Below, piece by piece: positions 42,604-51,235 of a stretch of DNA of 64,000 nucleotides. Source of the stretch: Nevskia sp. (lineage in GTDB: Bacteria > Pseudomonadota > Gammaproteobacteria > Nevskiales > Nevskiaceae). Numbering within the stretch: position 1 is the first letter of the stretch; each line of letters starts with the position of its first letter. Made by a program: the position numbers and the translations under genes. Location: positions 1-64,000 of the forward strand of contig JARLJS010000208.1 of NCBI GenBank assembly GCA_031291075.1, in the 5' to 3' direction. The notes under the pieces were generated by a model. That model did not search any database. It saw only the letters and a list, made by a program, of their open reading frames with translations, and had not been told where the DNA came from.

Positions 42604-43572
42604 GTGGCCTTTTCCAAACTCCCCCCGCTGAATGCCCTGCGCGCCTTCGAGGCGGTGGCGCGGCACAAGAGCTTTCGCAAGGCGGCGGAGGAGTTGTTCG
42701 TCACGCCGGCGGCGCTGACACACCAGATCAAGTCGCTGGAGGAGCAGCTCGGTTTCCAGCTGTTCGAGCGCCTGCAGCGCCGGATCGAACTCACGCCGGC
42801 GGCCCAGGCCGCCCTGCCGCGCTTCCAGGAGGGGTTCCGCGCCCTTTCCCAGGCGGTGTTCGAGCTGCGCAATTACGGCAAGGCGCCGCACCTGACGGTG
42901 GGGGCCACGCCGACCTTCGTGTCGCGCTGGCTGATGCCGCGCCTGCAGCGCTTCCTGACCGAGCACCCCGGCATCGACGTGCGGCTGGTCGCCAGCGGCC
43001 AGCTCATCAACGCCTCCTCGCGCGAAATCCGCTCCGAGGATCCGACTGACGTTTCGCCGGACACCGACATCGACATCCGTTTCAGCAACGGGCGCCCGGC
43101 CGGAGACAACGTGGACCTGCTGTTCATGGTGGAGGTGGTGCCGATGTGCCACCCGCGCCTGCTGAAAGGGCCGCCGCCGCTGGAGACGCCGGACGACCTG
43201 CGCCACCAGACCCTGCTGCACGGCGACGCGCGGGTGGCGGACCGCACCAAGTCGGCCTGGGCGCGCTGGCTGCGCCTGGCCGGCATCACCGACGTCGACC
43301 CGCGCCGCGGCCTGCAGCTCGACCATTCCACGCTGGCGCTGGAAGCAGCGGCCGACGGGCTCGGGGTTACCCTGGCCATGCCTCTGCTGGCCGACGCCGA
43401 GCTGAGCGAGGGCAAGGTGGTGGTGGCGTTTCCGCTGCCGCTGTCGCTGGACAACGCCTACTACGCGGTGGTGGCGGATACCAGCATGGCGCGGCCGGAA
43501 GTCGCCGCGTTCCGCAGGTGGCTGGTGCAGGAAGCCTCCGCCAGGCCGGCCGCATCGGACCCGTCGGGCTAG
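42604..43572 (+). CDS. LysR-type regulator, GcvA-like
   Basis: 322 residues from a GTG. The N-terminal helix-turn-helix reads LNALRAFEAVARHKSFRKAA, then TPAALTHQIKSLEEQLG, a GcvA/AmpR-type pattern. The rest is the periplasmic-binding-like effector domain (LTVGATPTFVSRWLMPRLQR). It contains a loop with SSREIRSEDPTDVSPDTDID that is longer than usual. Targets are unknown: the downstream neighbour is convergent, the upstream one is a CRP/FNR gene. The TAG stop lies inside the left inverted end of the small element at 43569-43701. Confidence 0.9.
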   Translation: MAFSKLPPLNALRAFEAVARHKSFRKAAEELFVTPAALTHQIKSLEEQLGFQLFERLQRRIELTPAAQAALPRFQEGFRALSQAVFELRNYGKAPHLTVGATPTFVSRWLMPRLQRFLTEHPGIDVRLVASGQLINASSREIRSEDPTDVSPDTDIDIRFSNGRPAGDNVDLLFMVEVVPMCHPRLLKGPPPLETPDDLRHQTLLHGDARVADRTKSAWARWLRLAGITDVDPRRGLQLDHSTLALEAAADGLGVTLAMPLLADAELSEGKVVVAFPLPLSLDNAYYAVVADTSMARPEVAAFRRWLVQEASARPAASDPSG

Positions 43573-43701
43573 GGCCTGTTATTGAGGCGGCCACCATGCA
43601 CTTGAAGGAGAGCAGTGGTGGTTGGCAGCCTTTGGTCCTCCCCCCGGAGTGCGCGCAGGCCGCCCCTATCACCACAGGGCACAGTTTGTTACAGGCCCTA
43701 G
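43569..43701. mobile_element. 133-bp element with 11-bp terminal inverted repeats (MITE-like)
   Basis: The ends are ctagggcctgt (43569-43579) and its exact complement acaggccctag (43691-43701). Between them there is no gene; a shorter palindrome (gccacca ... tggtggt) lies inside. The ends resemble termini of small transposable elements. The left end supplies the stop codon of the LysR gene and the right end that of hyfI on the other strand. It may also work as a bidirectional terminator. Confidence 0.6.
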
Positions 43702-44207
43702 TTGCGTGCCTTCACGGCAGCGAGGATGCCCCGCAGCAGGCGCGTTGGCGTTGGCGGGCATCCCGGCACCGTCACGTCCACCGGGATGACGTTGGTGACG
43801 CGCCCGCAGCTCGCGTAACTCTCGCCGAAGATCCCGCCGCTGCAGGCGCAGTCGCCGGCGGCCACCACCAGCTTGGGCTCGGGCGTGGCGTCGTAGGTGC
43901 GCCGCAGCGCCTGCTCCATGTGGCGCGACACCGGCCCGGTCACCAGCAGCAGGTCGGCGTGGCGCGGGCTGGCGACGAATTTGATGCCGGCGCCTTCGAT
44001 GTTGTAGTAGGGATTGTTGAGAGCGTGGACTTCCAGTTCGCAGCCGTTGCAGGAACCGGCGTCGACATGACGGATGCACAGCGCGCGTCCGAGCACCGCC
44101 AGGATCTCCGCCTGCAACGGCTCGCGCAGCCACGGCTCGTCCGCCGCGGCGGGCAACGGTTCGCTCACGATGCCGATCTCGGCGATCTTCTTCAGCAGTG
44201 TCAGCAT
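43698..44207 (-). CDS. hyfI: Hydrogenase-4-like small subunit (NuoB/HyfI family)
   Basis: 169 residues. Cys53 and Cys56 (SCNGCE), Cys120 (GDCACSGG) and Cys150 (PGCPP) match the ligands of the proximal 4Fe-4S cluster in complex I NuoB and group 4 hydrogenase small subunits. It is a peripheral subunit on the cytoplasmic side and would pass electrons between the large subunit and the membrane arm. It is the last gene of the hyfBCEFGI run, seven bases after hyfG. Its TAG stop is in the right end of the small inverted-repeat element. No ferredoxin-like HyfH/HycF gene is present in the operon. Confidence 0.9.
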   Translation of the reverse strand: MLTLLKKIAEIGIVSEPLPAAADEPWLREPLQAEILAVLGRALCIRHVDAGSCNGCELEVHALNNPYYNIEGAGIKFVASPRHADLLLVTGPVSRHMEQALRRTYDATPEPKLVVAAGDCACSGGIFGESYASCGRVTNVIPVDVTVPGCPPTPTRLLRGILAAVKARN

Positions 44208-44214
44208 GGCGTGC

Positions 44215-45756
44215 TCACAGGTCCTGGCCGCTGTAGGACAGGTTGAAGGACTTGTTGATCAGAGGGAAGTCCGGAACGATGTTGCCGATCACGGCGTGCT
44301 CCAGCACCGGCCAGTTCTGCCAGGAGCAGTCGTGCGGATGGCAGCGGCGGATGGTTCCGCGCGGGCCGGCTTCCAGCGCCACCAGCAGCGGGCCGCGCCA
44401 GCCTTCCACCAGGCCCACGCCGAAGCCCTCGGGCGGCTGCTCCGGCAGCGCTGCGCGCACGGCCCCCGGCGGCAGCTCGTCGAGGATCTTGCGGCACAGG
44501 CGCAGCGATTCGAGGGCCTCGTCGAAGCGCACCGCCACCCGCGCGGCCACGTCGCCCTCGCTACGTCCCGCCGTCTTCACCGACAGCCGGTCATATGGTG
44601 GCGCCGCGACGTCATTGCGAAGGTCGCGCGCCTGCCCGCTGGCTCGCCCGGCCAAGCCCATCAGGCCCAGGCTACGCGCCAGCTCCGGCGCCACGCGACC
44701 GCAGCCGGCGAAGCGGTCCTGCACGCCGCTGTGCTCATCGTAGATCCGGCGCAGGCCGGCAACTTCGCGCTCCAGCGCGGCGCACTGGCGCAGCAGGGGC
44801 GGCTTGGAATCCTTGGCAAGATCGGCGGCCACGCCGCCGGGGACCACGAAGTCCATCGGATAACGCGCCCCGAACGCCGCCTCGTTGAGCCGCAGCAGGT
44901 TCTCCTTCAGGCGCGAGAACTGGGCCAGCCCGAAACCGAAGCCGGCGTCGTTGCCTAACGCGCCGAGGTCGCCGAGATGGTTGGCGAGCCGCTCCCGTTC
45001 AAGCAGGAGCGCCCGCAGGTACAGTGCGCGCGGCGGCGGCGCCAGGCCGCAGATGCCTTCCAGCGCCATGCAGTAGGCCCAGGAGAACGCAACCGCGGAG
45101 TCGCCGGAGACGCGTGCGGCGAGGCGCTGGCCGGCGTCGAGGGAGAGTTGCTCGAAGCGCTTCTCGATGCCCTTGTGGACGTAGCCCAGCCGTTCCTCCA
45201 GGCGCAGCAGCTTTTCGCCCACGACGGAGAAACGGAAGTGGCCCGGCTCGATGATGCCGGCGTGTACCGGCCCCACCGCGATCTCGTGCACGCCGTCGCC
45301 TTCCACCCGCACGAACGGGTATGCCTCCTGCGCGTTGGGAAAGACGCGGTGCGCGGCGAAGTCGCGGCGCAGCGGGAACTGGTCCTGCGGCCAGGCGGCG
45401 TGGCGCAGCCAGGGGCGGGCGTCGCCGCCCTGCGCGCGCAGGCCGAGCAGGTCGAATACCGCCCGCTCCATGCGGGCGGCGGCGGGAAACACCGGCATCA
45501 GGCTGGGGAAGACCGGCTGCTGCTCGGGCACCCGCAGTTCCAGCACCAGCAGGCGCGATGGCTTCAGGATGGCGGCGTGGACGGTGAAGTCGGCGCCATG
45601 GTCGCGCTCGTCGCTGGCCCACAGCGCCAGCAGGCGGGCGCCGGCCGGGCGCAGCGACTCGGCGGTGTGCACCCACTGGTCGGCGGCGACGGTCAGCCGC
45701 CGGGCCGGAAAGTCGCCCTGGATGGGCGCGGGCTCCTGCTGCGTCTGCGGACTCAC
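44215..45756 (-). CDS. hyfG: Hydrogenase-4-like large subunit without nickel ligands (HyfG/NuoCD family)
   Basis: 513 residues: an N-terminal NuoC-like domain (about 1-150) fused to a NuoD/large-subunit domain, as in HyfG and HycE. The first nickel motif of hydrogenases, R-x-C-G-x-C, reads RVSGDS here (Ser217, Ser220). The last motif, D-P-C-x-x-C near the C-terminus, aligns with NLSYSG (Ser507, Gly510). With all four cysteines gone, no NiFe centre can be built and the protein should not make or use hydrogen. This is the mark of energy-converting hydrogenase-related (Ehr) complexes. No C-terminal cleavage extension follows the last motif. Confidence 0.92.
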   Translation of the reverse strand: MSPQTQQEPAPIQGDFPARRLTVAADQWVHTAESLRPAGARLLALWASDERDHGADFTVHAAILKPSRLLVLELRVPEQQPVFPSLMPVFPAAARMERAVFDLLGLRAQGGDARPWLRHAAWPQDQFPLRRDFAAHRVFPNAQEAYPFVRVEGDGVHEIAVGPVHAGIIEPGHFRFSVVGEKLLRLEERLGYVHKGIEKRFEQLSLDAGQRLAARVSGDSAVAFSWAYCMALEGICGLAPPPRALYLRALLLERERLANHLGDLGALGNDAGFGFGLAQFSRLKENLLRLNEAAFGARYPMDFVVPGGVAADLAKDSKPPLLRQCAALEREVAGLRRIYDEHSGVQDRFAGCGRVAPELARSLGLMGLAGRASGQARDLRNDVAAPPYDRLSVKTAGRSEGDVAARVAVRFDEALESLRLCRKILDELPPGAVRAALPEQPPEGFGVGLVEGWRGPLLVALEAGPRGTIRRCHPHDCSWQNWPVLEHAVIGNIVPDFPLINKSFNLSYSGQDL

Positions 45757-45760
45757 GGCC

Positions 45761-47212
45761 TCACCCGATCATTGCCGCCGCCAGGCGGTACCACTGCGCC
45801 AGGAAGGGCGGGATCCACAGGCCCAACATCAGCACCAGCGACAGGTGGGCGAACACTGGCAGCAGTGCCGGTGGGTGGGGCAGGCGCGTGGCGGTGGTCT
45901 CACCGAACACCATCGGCTGCACCCGGCTGAAGACGGCGCCGAAGGCCACCCCCAGCGCCAGCAGCAGCAGCGGCGTGGCCCAGGGGTGATCGCGCATCGC
46001 CGTGGTCAGGATCAGGAACTCGCTGGCGAATACGCCGAACGGCGGCATGCCGAGGATCGCCAGGGTGCCCAGCATCAGCCCCCAGCCGACCGTGGGCGAC
46101 AGCACCAGCAGGCCGCGGATGCCCTCGATGAGCTGGGTGCCGGTCTTCTGGGCGGCGTGGCCGACCACGAAGAAGATCGCACTCTTGGTCAGCGAGTGCA
46201 CCGTCATGTGCAGCAGCGCGGCGAAGTCCGCCACCGGACCGCCCATGCCGAAGGCGAAGGTGACGATACCCATGTGCTCGATCGAGGAGTAGGCGAACAG
46301 CCGCTTGATGTCCTTCTGCCGCCACAGGAAGAAAGCGGCCACCAGCACCGAGCCCAGGCCGAAGCCCATCAGCATGCGCCCCGGCAGCTCGGAGCGGACC
46401 GAGCCTTCCACCAGCACCTTGCAGCGCACCACCGCGTACAGGGCCACGTTGAGCAGCAGGCCGGACAGCACCGCGGACACCGGCGTCGGGCCCTCGGCGT
46501 GCGCATCCGGCAGCCAGTTGTGCAGCGGCGCCAGGCCCACCTTGGTGCCGTAGCCCACCAGCAGGAAGACGAAGGCGATGGAGAGCACGGTGACCTCCAG
46601 GCGGTCCTTGACCCCGTTCAGGTGGGTCCACAGCAGCGCGCTCATGCCCTCGCTGCCCAGCACCTTCTCGGCGGCGAAATACAGCAGGATGGTGCCGAAC
46701 AGCGCCAGGGCGATGCCGACGCCGCACAGGATGAAATACTTCCAGGCCGCCTCCAGGCTGGCGGGGGTGCGGTAGAGCGAAACCAGCAGCACGGTGGACA
46801 GGGTGGCCGCTTCCATCGCCACCCACAGGATGCCCATATTGTTGGTCAGCAACGCCAGCAGCATGGTGAACATGAACAGCTGGAACATGCTGTGGTACAG
46901 CCGCAGGCGCTGCGGGCTCAGTTTGCCGTGATGCGCCTCGACCCGCATGTAGGTGCGCGAGAACAGCGAGGTGGTGAAGCCGACGAAAGCAGTGAGCGCC
47001 ACCAGGAACACGTTGAAGGGGTCGATGAAGAACTGCTCGTTCCATACCAGCTGGGGGCCGTCGGCGATGACCCGCGCGGTCAGCGCGCAGCCGGCGAGAA
47101 AGGTGCCGAGGCTGGCCAGCACGGTGGCCTCGGGTGCCCAGCGGCGGTCGCCGCACAGGGCCAGCAAGGCGGCGCCGCCCAGCGGCAGTCCCAGCAGGAT
47201 CAGCAGTTCCAA
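45761..47212 (-). CDS. hyfF: Antiporter-like membrane subunit (HyfF/NuoN-L-M family)
   Basis: 483 residues, about 14 membrane helices, Mrp/complex I antiporter fold. The proton-path residues are in place: the Glu of WVAMEAATLSTVLLV and the Lys of YGTKVGLAPLHNWLPDAHAE, the latter with its typical PLHNWLPDAH box; a second Lys lies in TKSAIFFVVGH. It would pump protons or sodium when electrons pass through the soluble arm. Translation starts at a TTG next to the hyfE stop, so it is coupled to that gene. Confidence 0.92.
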   Translation of the reverse strand: MELLILLGLPLGGAALLALCGDRRWAPEATVLASLGTFLAGCALTARVIADGPQLVWNEQFFIDPFNVFLVALTAFVGFTTSLFSRTYMRVEAHHGKLSPQRLRLYHSMFQLFMFTMLLALLTNNMGILWVAMEAATLSTVLLVSLYRTPASLEAAWKYFILCGVGIALALFGTILLYFAAEKVLGSEGMSALLWTHLNGVKDRLEVTVLSIAFVFLLVGYGTKVGLAPLHNWLPDAHAEGPTPVSAVLSGLLLNVALYAVVRCKVLVEGSVRSELPGRMLMGFGLGSVLVAAFFLWRQKDIKRLFAYSSIEHMGIVTFAFGMGGPVADFAALLHMTVHSLTKSAIFFVVGHAAQKTGTQLIEGIRGLLVLSPTVGWGLMLGTLAILGMPPFGVFASEFLILTTAMRDHPWATPLLLLALGVAFGAVFSRVQPMVFGETTATRLPHPPALLPVFAHLSLVLMLGLWIPPFLAQWYRLAAAMIG

Positions 47213-47213
47213 C

Positions 47214-47888
47214 TCAGTCCTCCTTGAGCGATTCCAGGTGGCTCAGCTCGAGGCTCTCGAACTGCTCCCGGATGTGGAAGAAGAAGATGCCGAAGATGAA
47301 GGCGCCCACCAGCACGTCGAGCAGGATGCCCAGCTCCACCACCATCGGCATGCCGTAGGTGGCGCTGGTGGCGGCGAAGAACAGGCCGTTCTCCATCGCC
47401 AGGAAGCCGATCACCTGGGATATCGCCTTGCGCCGCGTGATCATCATCAGGAACGACAGCAGCACCACTGCCATGGCGATGCCCAGCGTGCTGCGCGTCA
47501 CCGTGCTGGCCAGCTCGGACAGGGGCTGCGCCAGCCCGAAGGCGAAGATCACCACGCCCAGGCCGATCAGCATGGTGGTGGGGATGTTGACCAGGGTCTC
47601 GGTGTCCCACTGCAGCGACAGCCGGCGGATCAGGCGGTGCAGCACGTAGGGCAGCAGCACCACCTTGATCGAGGTCACCGCGGCGGACAGGTACAGCTCG
47701 TGCTGGCCGGTGCTGTAGGCCACCACCAGGGTCGAGCCCACCAGCGTCGCCCCCTGGGCGGCGAACAGGTTGACCAGCGACACCAGCCGCCGCTGCGCCA
47801 GCATGGCGAAGGACAGCAGCAGCATGACCGCCGCGGCCAGGTGGATGAGCTGGGCGGAAAGCGGCACGGAGGCGGTGGCGTCGGGCAT
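47214..47888 (-). CDS. hyfE: Hydrogenase-4-like membrane subunit HyfE
   Basis: 224 residues with about seven membrane helices. It matches HyfE, which is absent from the hydrogenase-3 complex and corresponds to a NuoK-like subunit with an added N-terminal part. Seen: ATLVGSTLVVAYSTGQHELY, VVLLPYVLHRLIRRL and the acidic FLAMENGLFF and VELGILLDVLVG segments. The start ATG lies eight bases after the hyfC stop. A longer frame exists upstream but overlaps hyfC entirely and was not used. Confidence 0.88.
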   Translation of the reverse strand: MPDATASVPLSAQLIHLAAAVMLLLSFAMLAQRRLVSLVNLFAAQGATLVGSTLVVAYSTGQHELYLSAAVTSIKVVLLPYVLHRLIRRLSLQWDTETLVNIPTTMLIGLGVVIFAFGLAQPLSELASTVTRSTLGIAMAVVLLSFLMMITRRKAISQVIGFLAMENGLFFAATSATYGMPMVVELGILLDVLVGAFIFGIFFFHIREQFESLELSHLESLKED

Positions 47889-47896
47889 CTTGGGCT

Positions 47897-48853
47897 CTAG
47901 CTCCCCAGCAGCAGCCGCACCAGCAGCCCGAGCACCGCCAGCATGAACGCCATGGCCAGGAACTCCGGCGCGCGGAAGATGCGCAGCTTGGCGCTGACGG
48001 TCTCGATCAGGGCCAGGCCGGCGCCCGCCGCGATCAGCTTGAGGCCCAGCAGCGGTAGCGCCCACAGCAGCGCCAGTGGATTGTCCTCGTGCGCCAGGCC
48101 CCAGGGCAGGAACAGGGCAAAGCCGATGCAGGCGTAGTTGAACAGCTTGAGCGCCGAGGCCCATTCGATCAGGGCCAGGTGCCGCGCCGAGTACTCCAGC
48201 ACCATCGCCTCGTGGATCATGGTCAGTTCGAGGTGGGTGGCCGGATTGTCGATGGGAATGCGGGCGTTCTCCGCCAGCAGCACCATCAGGAACGCCACCC
48301 CGGCGAAGGCCAGGCTGGGGTAGATGGCCAGCGTGCGGCCCGCCAGCGTGTCGGCGATGGTGGGCAGGGCGGTGCTGCCGCAGATGAGCGAGGCGGTGAA
48401 CACCACCATCAGCAGGGCGGGTTCGGCCAGGAAGCCCACCATCATCTCGCGCCGTGCGCCCATGGAGCCGAAGGCGGTGCCGATGTCCATGGCGGCCAGT
48501 GCGATGAACACCCGGGCAGTGGCGAACAGGCCCACCAGGGCGATGGCGTCGGCGCACACCGCGAACGGCAGGGCGGTGCCGAGGGAGGGGATGATCGCCG
48601 CGGCGGTCACCATCGCGCCGAACAGGATGTAAGGCACCACGCGGAACAGCGGCGAGGCGTTCTCCGCCAGCACCGCGTCCTTGTGCAGCAGCTTGCGGAT
48701 GACTAAGTAGGGCTGCAGCAGCGGCGGCGCCGAGCGGTTGGACAGCCAGGCGCGGCACTGGTTGACCCAGCCCAGGAACAGCGGCGCCAGCGATACCGCG
48801 ACGATCGCCCCCAGCAGCTGGGTGAACAGGCCGTTCATGATCATCGGGGGCAT
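47897..48853 (-). CDS. hyfC: Membrane anchor subunit HyfC (NuoH/HycD family)
   Basis: 318 residues, about eight membrane helices. The family features are NRSAPPLLQPYLVIRKLL near the N-terminus and the acidic loop ENARIPIDNPATHLELTMIH, which forms the channel entrance next to the soluble arm in complex I. It links the membrane arm to the HyfG-HyfI module. The start codon overlaps the hyfB stop (TGATG). Confidence 0.92.
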   Translation of the reverse strand: MPPMIMNGLFTQLLGAIVAVSLAPLFLGWVNQCRAWLSNRSAPPLLQPYLVIRKLLHKDAVLAENASPLFRVVPYILFGAMVTAAAIIPSLGTALPFAVCADAIALVGLFATARVFIALAAMDIGTAFGSMGARREMMVGFLAEPALLMVVFTASLICGSTALPTIADTLAGRTLAIYPSLAFAGVAFLMVLLAENARIPIDNPATHLELTMIHEAMVLEYSARHLALIEWASALKLFNYACIGFALFLPWGLAHEDNPLALLWALPLLGLKLIAAGAGLALIETVSAKLRIFRAPEFLAMAFMLAVLGLLVRLLLGS

Positions 48854-50856
48854 CACAGCACGATCACTAGCAGTACCACCAGGGTGAGGAAGCTGTACAG
48901 CAGGTAGACGGCAATGCGCCCCCGCTGCAACAAGCCGACCAGGGCCGCGAGCTTCAGCACCGCGCCGGCCACCGGCAGGTACAGGCCGTACCAGGTCCAG
49001 TCCTCCACCACCACGCGGTAGCGCGGAGCGGCGTCGAACGGCGAGGGCAGCTCGCGCTTCATGCGGAAGAACGGCTCGAAGATGTGCCGCACCGGGTAGC
49101 CGAAGCCCTCGGCGCTGTCCTGCATGCGCGGGGTCTGCAGCGGGTAGCCGCAATCCCAGGGGGCGCTCAGGCGGACGCGGCCGTGATACACGCCCTTGGT
49201 GATCCACACCGCCAGCACCACCACCAGCGCGGCCCCCAGCAGGAACACCACCGGCACGTAGGACGCGCGCTGCGGCGACACCGGCGCCAGCACCCAGATG
49301 CCGTCGGCGTGCACCAGGGCGGCGTCGCCCAGCAGGTGGGCATTGACCTGGTTGAGCAGGCGCAGCACCAGCACCGGCACCAGCCCAAGCGCCACGCAGC
49401 CGGCGGCCAGCCAGGACAGGCCGATGCGTTCCAGCCAGCCGCAATCCTGCGCCTGCGCGAGCTGCGGCTCGCGCAACTGGCCGAGGAATATCACGCCGTA
49501 GAAATTGACCATGACGTAGCCGGCCACGGCCGCGGTGTGCGCCAGCGCCGCGGCGCCGAGCGGCACCAGCATGTTGGCGAACGGCTGCGGGATTTCGGGC
49601 GTGAACAGGAACGACTGCAGCAGCAGCCACTCGGAGACGAAGCCGTTGAGCGGCGGCAGGCCGGCGATGGCCAGCGTGCCGATCAGCGCCAGCCAGGCCA
49701 CCCAGGGCATGCGGCGGATCAGGCCGCCGAGCTTGCCCAGGCTGCGTTCGTGGGTGGCGTGCAGTACCGAGCCGGTGGCCAGGAACAGCAGGCTCTTGAA
49801 GAAGGCGTGGTTGAGGCAGTGGTAGAGCGTGGCGGCCAGCGACAGCCCGGCCAGCGCCGGCATGTGGAAGGCATGGAACAGCAGGGTCAGGCCGATGCCG
49901 GCGCAGACGATGCCGATGTTCTCGATCGAGGAGTAGGCCAGCAGGCGCTTCATGTCGGTCTGCACCGCGGCGAACACCACGCCGAACAGTGCGCTGAACA
50001 GGCCTAGCGCCAGCACCGCCGCGCCCCACCACCACTGCGGCTGGTGCAGCAGGTCCAGGCTCACCCGCAGCAGGCCGTAGATCGCGGTTTTCAGCATCAC
50101 CCCGCTCATCAGGGCGGACACCGGCGAAGGGGCGGCCGGATGCGCTTCCGGCAGCCACACGTGCAGCGGTACCAGTCCGGCCTTGGCGCCGAAGCCCAGC
50201 ACGGCCAGGCCGAAGGCGGCGCTGGCCCAGGCCGGCGCGAGCTGGGCGTGACGCATGGCGTCGAAGGTGAACTGCCAGCTGCCGCCCTGCAGCACGCCGT
50301 AGCAGAGCAGGATGGAGATTGCGCCCAGGTGCGCCAGCAACAGGTAGAGAAAGCCGGCGCGGCGAATCTCCGGGATGCGGTGCTGGGTGGTGACCAGGAA
50401 ATAGGACGACAGGGCCATGGTCTCCCAGGCCACCATGAAGCCGTAGGCGTCGTCGGCCAGCAGCACCAGGGCCATGCTGCCGAGGAACACGTGGTACTGC
50501 AGGCCGAGCAGGCCGGGCGCAGCGCCTTCGCCCTCGCGGAAGTACCCGGCGGAGAACAGCGACACACCGGCGGAAACGGTGCCGAGCAGGAGCAGGAAGA
50601 ACGCCGAGAGCGGGTCCAGCCGCAGGTGGATCGGCAGATCGGGCAGTCCCAGCGGCAGCACCAGGCTCTGCACCGGCTGCCAGATCGCCACGATGGCGAT
50701 GGCCGCGAGCGCCAGCCCGGCCAGCGCACCCAGCGGGAACAACACGCGGCCGGCGTAGCGGACGCTGTGCGGGCGCAGCAGCCCCAGCAGCCCGATGCCG
50801 ATCCAGCCGCAGGCGAGCGCCAGGGCGCCGGTCAGGAGCGGGGGATGGCCGGACAC
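48853..50856 (-). CDS. hyfB: Antiporter-like membrane subunit HyfB (NuoL family)
   Basis: 667 residues from the GTG at 50856, which has GGAG five bases upstream; the frame stays open for 57 more codons without support. About 16 membrane helices. The antiporter signature is present twice over: Glu in AWETMALSSYFLV and Lys in GFGAKAGLVPLHVWLPEAH. The C-terminal region after residue 560 has the long soluble insert typical of HyfB/HycC (WDCGYPLQTPRMQDSAEGFG). First gene of the operon; the control region between it and the divergent RHH gene is about 140 bases and holds a palindrome. Confidence 0.92.
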   Translation of the reverse strand: MSGHPPLLTGALALACGWIGIGLLGLLRPHSVRYAGRVLFPLGALAGLALAAIAIVAIWQPVQSLVLPLGLPDLPIHLRLDPLSAFFLLLLGTVSAGVSLFSAGYFREGEGAAPGLLGLQYHVFLGSMALVLLADDAYGFMVAWETMALSSYFLVTTQHRIPEIRRAGFLYLLLAHLGAISILLCYGVLQGGSWQFTFDAMRHAQLAPAWASAAFGLAVLGFGAKAGLVPLHVWLPEAHPAAPSPVSALMSGVMLKTAIYGLLRVSLDLLHQPQWWWGAAVLALGLFSALFGVVFAAVQTDMKRLLAYSSIENIGIVCAGIGLTLLFHAFHMPALAGLSLAATLYHCLNHAFFKSLLFLATGSVLHATHERSLGKLGGLIRRMPWVAWLALIGTLAIAGLPPLNGFVSEWLLLQSFLFTPEIPQPFANMLVPLGAAALAHTAAVAGYVMVNFYGVIFLGQLREPQLAQAQDCGWLERIGLSWLAAGCVALGLVPVLVLRLLNQVNAHLLGDAALVHADGIWVLAPVSPQRASYVPVVFLLGAALVVVLAVWITKGVYHGRVRLSAPWDCGYPLQTPRMQDSAEGFGYPVRHIFEPFFRMKRELPSPFDAAPRYRVVVEDWTWYGLYLPVAGAVLKLAALVGLLQRGRIAVYLLYSFLTLVVLLVIVL

Positions 50857-50942
50857 GGCGCTCCGGCGGCTGCGCGGTTGCGGCGGGGGGTGGTTTTGGG
50901 CATGCGGAGGCCGTTCCGGCGTTGGGTGGGATGCTGCAAGTA

Positions 50943-50959
50943 TGATAACATCATTATCA
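50943..50959. promoter_or_regulatory. Palindromic operator between hyfB and the RHH gene
   Basis: TGATAA-catca-TTATCA, perfect 6-bp arms, in an AT-rich spot of an otherwise GC-rich region, 37 bases upstream of the RHH start. A natural site for the RHH protein and possibly for control of hyfB. Confidence 0.5.
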
Positions 50960-50995
50960 CAGGATTGTCTTAAAAGTGGTTTGGATGGTAATTCA

Positions 50996-51235
50996 ATGAC
51001 TATTGAACAGCGCACTGCCCGCTTCACGGTGCTGATGGACCCGAGGAAGAAGGCGGTGTTCGAGCGTCTATGCGCGCGGGAGGACCTGACGCCCTCGCAG
51101 GTGGTGCGCCGCCTGATCCGCGACTACATCGAGCAGAGGCTCGGTCACGCCTGGGTACCCGGCGACACAGTGGACGAAACGCTCAACAAGGCGCAGGCGG
51201 AGGAGCCGCGCAAGGACAGGAAGGCCAAGGTATGA
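50996..51235 (+). CDS. Ribbon-helix-helix DNA-binding protein (antitoxin-like)
   Basis: 79 residues from the ATG at 50996. The first 50 residues have the RHH pattern: a polar beta strand (RTARFTVLMDP) and two helices (KKAVFERLCAREDLT, SQVVRRLIRDYIEQRL). The last 25 residues are charged and probably disordered, as in antitoxins that wrap a toxin. The stop overlaps the GNAT start (ATGA). An RHH-GNAT pair is the layout of type II systems such as TacAT and AtaRT, but it also occurs as a simple regulator and enzyme, so toxicity is not assured. Confidence 0.75.
   Translation: MTIEQRTARFTVLMDPRKKAVFERLCAREDLTPSQVVRRLIRDYIEQRLGHAWVPGDTVDETLNKAQAEEPRKDRKAKV

Noticed and set aside
43698..50856. Functional NiFe hydrogenase or formate hydrogenlyase
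   Set aside because: The large subunit has none of the four nickel-binding cysteines, and no maturation genes or formate dehydrogenase are nearby.
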